Of a stretch of 8,892 nt of DNA, positions 1-4,559 are shown piece by piece (the stretch's first letter is position 1; each line of letters starts with the position of its first letter). The translations under genes were made by a program, and so were the position numbers. The DNA is from DASSFZ01 sp035283185 (GTDB lineage: Bacteria; Chloroflexota; Anaerolineae; Fen-1058): NCBI GenBank assembly GCA_035283185.1, contig DATEUJ010000194.1:1-8892 (forward strand), in the 5' to 3' direction. The notes beneath the pieces were generated by a model. That model worked only from the letters and a program-made list of their open reading frames with translations, had not been told where the DNA came from and did no database searches.

Positions 1-66
1 GCAGGTGCTGAGTTCGGGCAGATAGTAGCGCCGATCACTGCATTCCAGAGACTTCGCGGTTCGCAT
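1..66 (-). CDS. 5' end of an unidentified minus-strand gene (runs off the window)
   Basis: An open minus-strand frame starts at the ATG whose first base is 66 and continues to base 1 without a stop: MRTAKSLECSDRRYYLPELS and then two more residues. A GAGG ribosome-binding sequence sits six bases before this ATG, which supports the start; an in-frame GTG lies two codons upstream. I do not recognise the protein, and 22 codons are too few to judge. It is divergent from the hsdM remnant, and the sequence between them (67-133) would have to hold its promoter. The open frame could be chance. Confidence 0.35.
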   Translation of the reverse strand, partial: MRTAKSLECSDRRYYLPELSTC

Positions 67-133
67 GGCCACACCTCGCAACCTGTATCGATCGCGAAGT
101 ATGCCACTTGGTCTTTAATGTGCTAGTTTTGCC

Positions 134-436
134 GTGTTGCGGAAGAACTACTCCAAGACGAAGCCGCTGCTGTACGAAGAGTTCGCCGACTGCATCGCGT
201 GGTGGGACCGCCGTGAGGAGAACGAGCGGGCGTGGGAAATCGCGGCGGCGGACGTGCTGAAGTACGACGAGGCCGGCGCGCTAGTCTCGGCCAACCTCGA
301 CAACAAGAACCCGAACAGCGGAGAAGACTTCGAGCACCTGCCGCCGGAGCAGTTGGCGGAGGACATCCTGAAGAAGGAACAGCGTATCGCGGAGATTATG
401 GCCGAGATTCAGGCTGTGTTGAAGACGGGGCGATGA
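134..436 (+). pseudogene. hsdM: C-terminal remnant of type I restriction-modification DNA methyltransferase (HsdM)
   Basis: About the last 99 codons of a type I N6-adenine methyltransferase subunit. The diagnostic tail is visible: RKNYSKTKPLLYEEFADCIA (residues 3-22), then WWDRREENERAW, DNKNPNSGEDFEHLPPEQL and the helical end KEQRIAEIMAEIQAVL, as in HsdM proteins of the N-6 DNA methylase family. Full HsdM is roughly 450-550 residues and carries its SAM-binding and NPPF/Y catalytic motifs upstream; none are here. The frame has a stop at 116-118, and resemblance to HsdM ends at about base 137-140, so the break is sharp. The GTG at 134 has no ribosome-binding site. The fragment cannot methylate DNA. 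Its stop (434-436) directly abuts the stop codon of the convergent PIN toxin gene. Confidence 0.85.
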
Positions 437-886
437 CTAGAACTGGTCAGGGCGGGAGATGCGCTTCAACCAGTTTACATGATCGAAGTCGGCATCGAAA
501 CTGGCGAGGTATTCGATACCCCGATCGCGGCACGCTAACGCGATCAGCGCGTCGTTGAAGTTCAGTTCGCCGGATGATTGCTCGACGAGGGCAACTACAT
601 CCTCATACACTTTGGGCAGGTCTGGATACAGCCAGACGATGGACTTCGTCGGAAACTGGATTTTGAGCTGTGCCAGGAGCGTCGCCAACTGCGCCGCGCG
701 ACGCTTCTCATGCACACGCCGGGCCAGGATGCTCACGACTTCGGCCAGCACGCAGTCGAAAATAACCGGCTCGAAGCCATGCGCTTCAAGCGCCACCTGC
801 AGTTCCAGCGTGCGCGCATGCCACATGTCTTCCACATCGAGCGTCCCGGCGATGAAAGTGGTGTCAAGCCCGATTGGGATCGACAT
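437..886 (-). CDS. PIN-domain toxin (VapC-like ribonuclease)
   Basis: A 149-residue PIN-domain protein, expected to act as a Mg-dependent endoribonuclease toxin. The acidic residues of the PIN active site are in order: D8 (IPIGLDTTF), E49 (CVLAEVVSILARR), D112 (LNFNDALIALACRDRG) and D131 with D135 near the C-terminus (LASFDADFD). The LNFNDALIALA segment is typical of the family and the length is normal. The start follows the antitoxin stop by only 3 nt and has no clear ribosome-binding site of its own, so translation is probably coupled to the antitoxin gene. The pair lies in reverse orientation between the hsdM remnant and hsdS. The catalytic set looks intact, so it is probably active; its RNA target cannot be read from sequence. 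Confidence 0.85.
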   Translation of the reverse strand: MSIPIGLDTTFIAGTLDVEDMWHARTLELQVALEAHGFEPVIFDCVLAEVVSILARRVHEKRRAAQLATLLAQLKIQFPTKSIVWLYPDLPKVYEDVVALVEQSSGELNFNDALIALACRDRGIEYLASFDADFDHVNWLKRISRPDQF

Positions 887-889
887 GGA

Positions 890-1153
890 TCAATCGCCGT
901 CGTATAGGGCTTCGCTGTCGGCCAGTGCATCACCGCCCAGCGAGACGATCCCGGTGATCGCTTTGAGCGTGCCCCACGGAACAGTCCGAGTCGGATAGGT
1001 GTAGGGGCGCTTGGTGGTCTTGCGGCGGCGCGGCGACGGTTCCACTGGCGTCACCGTTACGTGGACCTCTGTGCCGTCCGGCAGGCGCAGCGGCTTTCTC
1101 AACTTGAGCGTGCCCTTGGAGTAGCGGGCGCGCAGATTGGGATAGGTACGCAT
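890..1153 (-). CDS. Antitoxin of the PIN toxin (AF2212/DUF104-like)
   Basis: An 87-residue protein whose N-terminal half, NLRARYSKGTLKLRKPLRLP followed by DGTEVHVTVTP, matches the short beta-strand pattern of AF2212-like (DUF104) antitoxins, often paired with PIN toxins. The C-terminal half is basic and then acidic (PSPRRRKTTKRPYTYPTRT ... SEALYDGD); such tails usually wrap and inhibit the toxin, which is inference here. I chose the ATG at 1153 because AGGAG lies eight bases upstream (complement of 1162-1166) and the family similarity starts exactly there. The frame stays open upstream to 1396, but that part is antisense to hsdS. It is first in a two-gene operon with the toxin. Confidence 0.78.
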   Translation of the reverse strand: MRTYPNLRARYSKGTLKLRKPLRLPDGTEVHVTVTPVEPSPRRRKTTKRPYTYPTRTVPWGTLKAITGIVSLGGDALADSEALYDGD

Positions 1154-1190
1154 TATGGCTTCTCCTGAACTTCCGGTTGCTGACGCTGAA

Positions 1191-1198
1191 AGTATAAC
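1191..1198. promoter_or_regulatory. Overlapping divergent -10 boxes between the antitoxin gene and hsdS
   Basis: The intergenic gap 1154-1221 contains AGTATAAC. Read on the plus strand it gives TATAAC (1193-1198), 23 bases before the hsdS start; read on the minus strand it gives TATACT (1191-1196), 37 bases before the antitoxin start. Both are one mismatch from the TATAAT consensus. Neither has a convincing -35 box (the best on the plus strand is TTCCGG, 16 bases upstream). If both are used, polymerase can occupy only one direction at a time, and an antitoxin or toxin-antitoxin complex bound here could control hsdS as well. Confidence 0.35.
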
Positions 1199-1221
1199 AT
1201 AGTTCGGGAAGGATAAGGCGC

Positions 1222-2415
1222 ATGGCAGACGCGTGGCCGCTGGTGCCAATTGGCGAAATAGCAAAGCCCGTCGAACGTTCAGAGACCCCAATTGCCGGAA
1301 TAATCTATCGCCAGGTCGGCGTGAAATTGTGGGGCAATGGAGCGTACGAGCGCGAGTCGATCGACGGGAGCCAAACGCGGTACAAGATGCTCTCACGAAT
1401 TGAAGAGAGCGACATCATCGTAAACAAGATATGGGCACGCAACGGTAGCGTCGCCGTTGTCTCCGAGAACCTCGCGGGCTGCTATGTCTCTGGTGAGTTT
1501 CCAACGTTCGCTCCGATGCGAGACAGATTGGAGCCGCGCTGGTTTCATTGGATAACCAAGACACGGGATTTCTGGAGTCAGTGCGACGAGAAGTCACGAG
1601 GCACAAGCGGCAAGAACCGCATCAAGCCAGAATTGTTCTTGACAATTGAAATCCCCCTTCCCCCGCTCGACGAGCAGCGCCGCATCGTCGCGCGGATCGA
1701 GGAACTGGCCGCCAAGATCGAGGAGGCGCGCGGGTTGCGTCGCCAGGCGGTGGAAGAGGCGGAGGCGCTTATTGCATCTGAAATATCTCGCATTTTCTCG
1801 GAAGGCGAAGAGAACGGTTGGATTGAAGTCACACTCGGCAATTATGTCGTCGATGACCGCTACGGCACATCTGAGAAAACCACGGACGACAGTTCTGGAA
1901 CGCCAATCTTGAGAATGGGCAACATACAAAACGGTCGTTTGGATTTGCGCGACTTGAAGTACCTGCATCTCCGCGAGAAGGAGCGGGCGAGACTGCTTCT
2001 GGCCCGAGGCGACATCTTGGTGAATCGAACAAATAGCGCTGAACTGGTTGGCAAATGTGCTGTGTTTGATCTCGATGGCGAGTTTTCTTTCGCTTCCTAC
2101 CTAATTCGGCTTCGTTTGGACACGATACGGGCAGAACCGAAGTTGGTCGCGACGTACATCAACTCGCCTGCAGGGCGGCAGTACATGTTTAGTGAGCGAA
2201 AGCAGATGACAGGGCAGGCGAACGTCAACGCTACAAAACTGAAAGCACTGCCCATTGCGTTGTCACCGCTCCAGGAACAACGCCGCATCGTCGCCTACCT
2301 GGACGACCTGCTGGCGAAGGTCGATGCGCTCAAGCGGCTTCAGGCGCAGACGCAAGCAGAACTCGACGCGCTGCTGCCGTCGGTGCTGGATAAAGCGTTC
2401 AAGGGGGAACTGTAG
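1222..2415 (+). CDS. hsdS: Type I restriction-modification specificity subunit (HsdS)
   Basis: A 397-residue complete specificity subunit, which directs a type I methylase/restriction complex to a bipartite DNA site. It has the standard two-fold layout: target recognition domain 1 (about residues 1-143), central conserved region (IPLPPLDEQRRIVARIEEL from residue 144, followed by coiled-coil helix), domain 2 (about 200-344, with the typical PILRMGNIQNG and GDILVNRTN), and the second conserved region (IALSPLQEQRRIVAYLDDL from residue 345, ending LLPSVLDKAFKGEL). AAGGA lies upstream of the ATG at normal distance. The two conserved regions share near-identical DNA (1663-1692 and 2266-2295), which can support domain shuffling. 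The usual partner hsdM is reduced to a fragment and no hsdR is present, so this HsdS is an orphan unless it works with subunits encoded elsewhere. Its TAG stop overlaps the first palindromic repeat. Confidence 0.95.
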   Translation: MADAWPLVPIGEIAKPVERSETPIAGIIYRQVGVKLWGNGAYERESIDGSQTRYKMLSRIEESDIIVNKIWARNGSVAVVSENLAGCYVSGEFPTFAPMRDRLEPRWFHWITKTRDFWSQCDEKSRGTSGKNRIKPELFLTIEIPLPPLDEQRRIVARIEELAAKIEEARGLRRQAVEEAEALIASEISRIFSEGEENGWIEVTLGNYVVDDRYGTSEKTTDDSSGTPILRMGNIQNGRLDLRDLKYLHLREKERARLLLARGDILVNRTNSAELVGKCAVFDLDGEFSFASYLIRLRLDTIRAEPKLVATYINSPAGRQYMFSERKQMTGQANVNATKLKALPIALSPLQEQRRIVAYLDDLLAKVDALKRLQAQTQAELDALLPSVLDKAFKGEL

Positions 2416-2511
2416 ACCTGGCAGGTCTCATCTGGCCAGCAGGCGAATGTATCGATCAGGCCAGGCTTGCATGCGGACGAGTACGGCTGTCGTGGAAGAC
2501 CTGCCAGGTCT
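2414..2511. repeat. Palindrome pair 1 (AGACCTGGCAGGTCT family, 68-nt spacer)
   Basis: Left copy AGACCTGGCAGGTCT at 2414-2428 and right copy AGACCTGCCAGGTCT at 2497-2511. Each is a 15-base palindrome around one central base, and the two are exact inverse complements of one another, so the element can form two small hairpins or one long stem. The left copy supplies the last two bases of the hsdS stop codon. The spacer of 68 nt shows no gene. Confidence 0.9.
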
Positions 2512-2523
2512 TGAGGCCAGGAC

Positions 2524-2587
2524 AGACCTGGCAGGTCTCAGCCGGCAGGCGGGCGAGCCAGCCTGTGTATAAAGACCTGCCAGGTCT
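2524..2587. repeat. Palindrome pair 2 (34-nt spacer), upstream of the transposase start
   Basis: Left copy at 2524-2538 (centre G), right copy at 2573-2587 (centre C). The spacer contains GGCGGGCGAGCCAGCC, which resembles the spacer of pair 3. The right copy ends directly before the ribosome-binding site (AAAGGAG, 2588-2594) of the transposase remnant. REP-associated transposase genes are typically flanked by their own palindromic repeats, so pairs 2 and 3 may be the original flanks of this gene. Confidence 0.9.
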
Positions 2588-2601
2588 AAAGGAGTCTCGC
2601 C

Positions 2602-2930
2602 ATGTCTGGCATCACACCCCTCGAACCCGGCAAGTATTACCACATCTACAATCGCGGCAACAACGGCGAAAACATCTTTCTCGAAGAGCGCAATTACGCA
2701 GAGAGAGACTTCGGAAGTCTTCAAGGGTAGCCTGGCCTGCGGGGTGGGCTTGATTATGAGACCACCTCGCCCGCAAGGTCGCGCCCTGAGACTTCCGAAG
2801 TCTTTGCCTTACCGCCGAGAGCGCCTATTTCCTGAATCTGTACGCTAAGTATGTCCAGCCGGTGGCCGAGACTTTCGCCTACTGCCTGTTGCGCAATCAC
2901 TTTCACGTGCTGGCGCGCATCCGGGAGGAA
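2602..2930 (+). pseudogene. Broken HUH-type transposase (REP-associated / IS200-like Y1 family)
   Basis: The N-terminal piece starts at ATG 2602, seven bases after AAAGGAG, and reads PGKYYHIYNRGNNGENIFLE then ERNYA. It then runs into an inserted palindrome element and stops at 2728-2730. The gene resumes in another frame at 2822: AYFLNLYAKYVQPVAETFAY then CLLRNHFHVLARIREE. The NHFHV stretch contains the HxH metal-binding motif of HUH nucleases, and the KYYHIYNRG start is typical of REP-associated tyrosine transposases. The similarity ends at 2930, exactly where palindrome pair 3 begins, so the C-terminal half with the catalytic tyrosine is missing. Deleting 2706-2821 joins the halves in frame (NYAESAYFL). 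It is certainly inactive, and is a relic of the enzyme class that could mobilise such palindromes. Confidence 0.85.
2706..2821. mobile_element. Small palindrome-ended element inserted in the transposase gene (AGACTTCGGAAGTCT family)
   Basis: The left end AGACTTCGGAAGTCT (2706-2720) and right palindrome AGACTTCCGAAGTCT (2789-2803) are inverse complements with a 68-nt spacer, the same spacing and design as pair 1 but a different palindrome. A further 13 bases follow, then GAGAG (2817-2821), which repeats the GAGAG just before the insertion (2701-2705); the wider context is GCAGAGAG against GCCGAGAG. The spacer also has partly complementary tracts (CTGCGGGGTGG and CCACCTCGCCCGCA). The target gene is restored in frame when one GAGAG copy and the element are removed, which marks this as a true insertion. 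Confidence 0.75.
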
Positions 2931-2995
2931 AGACCTGGCAGGTCTCGCCCTGCAAGTAGGCGAGCCACGCCATGGGTAGAAGACCTGCCAGGTCT
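2931..2995. repeat. Palindrome pair 3 (35-nt spacer)
   Basis: Left copy AGACCTGGCAGGTCT at 2931-2945, right copy AGACCTGCCAGGTCT at 2981-2995. The spacer contains GCAAGTAGGCGAGCCA, similar to the GGCGAGCCA core of pair 2. It marks a junction: transposase coding sequence ends at its left edge and the tail of a second hsdS starts at its right edge. Confidence 0.9.
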
Positions 2996-3058
2996 GAGGC
3001 GGAACTCGATGCGCTGCTGCCGAGTGTTCTCGACCGGGGATTTCGAGGAGAGTTGTAG
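2996..3058 (+). pseudogene. 3' end of a second, diverged hsdS gene
   Basis: Translated from 2996, the segment reads EA followed by ELDALLPSVLDRGFRGEL and a TAG stop at 3056-3058. The intact HsdS ends ELDALLPSVLDKAFKGEL, so 16 of the last 19 residues (counting from the preceding Ala) agree, including the exact end. The DNA differs at many synonymous positions (for example CTC GAC CGG against CTG GAT AAA), so this is not a recent copy of the neighbouring tail. It is the leftover of another hsdS, cut off on its left side by palindrome pair 3. No other part of that gene is visible. Confidence 0.75.
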
Positions 3059-3067
3059 AGAAGACCT

Positions 3068-3106
3068 AGAAGACCTGGCAGGTCTCCTAGACCTGCCAGG
3101 TCTTCT
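3068..3106. repeat. Palindrome pair 4, forming a perfect 18-bp inverted repeat
   Basis: Left copy at 3071-3085 and right copy at 3089-3103, separated by only CCT. With flanking bases the arms are AGAAGACCTGGCAGGTCT and AGACCTGCCAGGTCTTCT, a perfect 18-bp inverted repeat with a 3-nt loop. A half-copy (AAGACCTAG, 3061-3069) lies just before it. As RNA this would be a very stable hairpin and could end transcription from the left, but no T-run follows, so I do not call it an intrinsic terminator. Confidence 0.85.
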
Positions 3107-3139
3107 GCATTCAGCATTCCTTATTCGACATTCGCCAGG

Positions 3140-3212
3140 GGTGCCTGACGGGGGTCGAACCCGCAACGCCTGGATCCACAGTCCAGTGCTCTACCATTGA
3201 GCTACAGGCACC
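3140..3212 (-). tRNA. tRNA-His (anticodon GTG)
   Basis: The minus strand folds as a full cloverleaf: acceptor GTGCCTG with CAGGCAC, D arm GCTC-AATGGTA-GAGC, anticodon stem CTGGA/TCCAG with loop CTGTGGA (anticodon GTG, His), variable loop GCGTT, T arm GCGGG-TTCGACC-CCCGT. The extra G at -1 (base 3212) opposite discriminator C73 (base 3140) is the hallmark of tRNA-His. CCA is not encoded: the bases after C73 read CCT. The 3' end faces the repeat cluster and the hsd locus. Confidence 0.95.
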
Positions 3213-3264
3213 ATGCAAATGGCATTCTACCATGCGGGTTGGGAACTGACAAGAGATTCGCACA

Positions 3265-3582
3265 TTACGACTCGATAGTCTCCATCCCCCGAAGCGTGAG
3301 CGTCTTGTCGAGGGGCGTGCCCGAGTCGATCAAGGCGCGCACGCGTGCGTAGCCCTCGCCGCTGAGCGCGCCCCACAGCACGTCGACGTCGCCGGCGCGC
3401 GCGGGATCGATGTCTGGCCAGCGCGCCTTGATGGCAGCCGCGTCCGACACAATCGTGTACGTGCACACCGGCGCGCCGCCCTTTTGGACGCGGAACACGT
3501 AGGTGAACGGCTCGGCCGGCTGGCCGGCCGCAGGCCCCTCGGTGACGATGTGGCCCTTATATTCCCAGGATTCCTCGTTCAT
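3265..3582 (-). CDS. Hypothetical protein, 105 residues
   Basis: I do not recognise this protein. It starts MNEESWEYKGHIVTEGP, is soluble in appearance, has no signal peptide or membrane segment, and holds a strand-rich middle (TYVFRVQKGGAPVCTYTIVS) followed by an acidic helical part with WPDIDPARAGDVDVLWG and a C-terminus SGTPLDKTLTLRGMETIES. I chose the ATG at 3582 because GGGGGAGG stands about six bases upstream on the minus strand; the open frame continues upstream to 3813 but there it crosses the MITE-like repeat. The gene lies 52 bases from the 5' end of the tRNA-His on the same strand. The strong start signal argues for a real gene. Confidence 0.65.
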   Translation of the reverse strand: MNEESWEYKGHIVTEGPAAGQPAEPFTYVFRVQKGGAPVCTYTIVSDAAAIKARWPDIDPARAGDVDVLWGALSGEGYARVRALIDSGTPLDKTLTLRGMETIES

Positions 3583-3657
3583 TCGCGCCTCCCCCGTTCC
3601 TGACCGGCACGCATCTTCGGCTCGCCGCGCCGGGGACGGCGGCTTGAGCCTGAGGAT

Positions 3658-3808
3658 GCTTGCACGTAATTGCTCAGCCGTCATGCCCGAATGCCTTTGT
3701 CGGGCATCCAGGCCGCCCCCGACTAGATCGGGGGTGGATTCCCGCCTAAGGCGTGCGGGAATGACACCACACGGTGCGTGCGCAACGGCTGAGCAGTTAC
3801 GCTTGCAC
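3658..3808. mobile_element. 135-bp MITE-like element with 8-bp target duplication
   Basis: The terminal inverted repeats are GTAATTGCTCAGCCGT (3666-3681) and ACGGCTGAGCAGTTAC (3785-3800), 15 of 16 bases complementary. They are flanked by identical 8-bp direct repeats GCTTGCAC (3658-3665 and 3801-3808). The core has no gene but holds three hairpins: ATGCCCGA with TGTCGGGCAT, CCCCCGA with TCGGGGG, and ATTCCCGC with GCGGGAAT. Ends starting GTAA plus an 8-bp duplication are known for the IS66 family, so an IS66-like transposase elsewhere in the genome is the likely mover (inference). The perfect duplication suggests a fairly recent insertion. Confidence 0.8.
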
Positions 3809-3853
3809 AACATAAGTTATACACACCTTGCGGCGGCGTGCAATCCCCCCGAT

Positions 3854-3883
3854 TTCACATTTTAGCCGGACTGTTGTTATATT
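3854..3883 (+). promoter_or_regulatory. Candidate promoter of the sigma-factor gene
   Basis: TTCACA (3854-3859) and TATATT (3878-3883), spaced by 18 bases, each differ from the sigma70 consensus at one position. Transcription would start near 3890, giving a 5' leader of only about 10 bases before the ATG at 3901. No separate ECF-type (AAC...CGT) autoregulatory promoter was evident. Confidence 0.4.
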
Positions 3884-3900
3884 GGATAGACAGGCACATC

Positions 3901-4398
3901 ATGGCTCATTCACCCGAGTCGTTCGACCAGGTTGCCGAGCGCTATCGGCCCGAGCTGCTGGCTTATTTGATGCGCATGCTAGGCGACGCGCACGACGCCG
4001 AAGACGCCTGCCAGGACGCGCTGCTGCGCGCCCATCGCGCGTTCGGCCGATTGTTGGCAGGCTCCAACACACGGGCGTGGCTTTACAAGATCGCGACGAA
4101 CACGGCGCTCAACGCGCTGAAGCGCCGCAAACGCCAAGAGGCGAATCAGGTGGACGTCGATCTCGAACGAATACCGGATGACGCAAATGCGTCGCTCGAG
4201 CAGCGCGAGCAGCTTCGCGCGGTTGCGCGCGCGGTCGAAGACTTGCCGCCGAAGCAGCGAGCCGCGCTGATGATGCGGCGGTTCCAGGGGCTGGGCTACG
4301 CCGAGATCGCGGCGGCGCTCGGAGGCAGCGAGGCGTCGGCGCGGGCGAACGTGTACCAGGCGATCAGGCAGTTGCGCCGGATGCTATTGGTCACGTAG
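3901..4398 (+). CDS. ECF-type RNA polymerase sigma factor
   Basis: A 165-residue group 4 (ECF) sigma factor, which directs RNA polymerase to alternative promoters. Region 2 covers about residues 8-78, with DAEDACQDALLRAHRAF (2.2) and RAWLYKIATNTALNALKRRK (2.3-2.4). Region 4 covers about 107-162: VEDLPPKQRAALMMRRFQG and then LGYAEIAAALGGSEASARAN, the helix-turn-helix for the -35 element. Length is normal. The frame is open from 3838, but ATG 3901 fits the family start; its ribosome-binding site is weak (ACAGG). The alkyltransferase gene follows on the same strand after 161 bases, which suggests it is the regulatory partner. The stop codon lies inside the first unit of a 24-bp tandem repeat, so the last residues (LVT) may derive from it. 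Confidence 0.92.
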   Translation: MAHSPESFDQVAERYRPELLAYLMRMLGDAHDAEDACQDALLRAHRAFGRLLAGSNTRAWLYKIATNTALNALKRRKRQEANQVDVDLERIPDDANASLEQREQLRAVARAVEDLPPKQRAALMMRRFQGLGYAEIAAALGGSEASARANVYQAIRQLRRMLLVT

Positions 4399-4460
4399 TC
4401 CAATGGTCGCGTGGTCACGTAGTCCAATGGTCATGTGGTCACGTAGTCGAATGGTCGCTT
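4389..4460 (+). repeat. Three 24-bp tandem repeats across the end of the sigma-factor gene
   Basis: Three consecutive 24-base units (4389-4412, 4413-4436, 4437-4460) share GGTCACGTAGTC, then C or G, then AATGGTC and a variable last four or five bases. The first unit includes the last two codons and the TAG stop of the sigma gene, so the repeat array grew from, or into, the gene end. The units contain no start codon with a ribosome-binding site. Regular spacing of about two helical turns would suit cooperative binding of a regulator, but this is only a possibility. Confidence 0.88.
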
Positions 4461-4483
4461 GGAACCTATCTGAAATTTGGAGT

Positions 4484-4529
4484 GCAGGCTCACCTGCCCC
4501 CGCAGCGAAGCGGAGTGGGGTCAGCCTGC
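4484..4529 (+). promoter_or_regulatory. Hairpin upstream of the alkyltransferase gene
   Basis: GCAGGCTCACC (4484-4494) pairs with GGTCAGCCTGC (4519-4529) with one mismatch, and CCGC/GCGG inside forms a second small stem around AGCGAA. It lies between the tandem repeat and the AAGGAG (4544-4549) of the next gene. It has no T-run, so it is not a classical terminator; it may be an RNA processing or attenuation structure, or a dispersed repeat. Confidence 0.5.
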
Positions 4530-4559
4530 TCCGCCAGTCCAGTAAGGAGTATGCCAGAC

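Noticed and set aside
555..998. Plus-strand open frames over the toxin-antitoxin genes
   Set aside because: The minus strand encodes clear PIN and DUF104-like proteins; the plus-strand translations are low-complexity Ser/Arg-rich shadows.
1154..1396. Upstream extension of the antitoxin frame to a start at 1396
   Set aside because: This part is antisense to hsdS and has no family similarity. The ATG at 1153 has AGGAG and begins where DUF104-like similarity begins.
2414..3103. CRISPR array suggested by repeated AGACCTGGCAGGTCT
   Set aside because: The units are full palindromes only 15 bases long, spacers vary from 3 to 68 or more bases, spacers resemble each other, one holds coding sequence, and no cas gene is present.
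3583..3813. Upstream extension of the 105-residue hypothetical gene to 3813
   Set aside because: It would translate the MITE-like element, whereas the ATG at 3582 has a strong ribosome-binding site.
4389..4460. CRISPR or iteron origin from the 24-bp tandem repeat
   Set aside because: There are no spacers between units, no replication initiator gene and no AT-rich block nearby; it is a plain tandem repeat.
4482..4559. Longer start for the alkyltransferase at 4482
   Set aside because: It would translate the hairpin 4484-4529 and has no ribosome-binding site; AAGGAG at 4544-4549 points to a later start.
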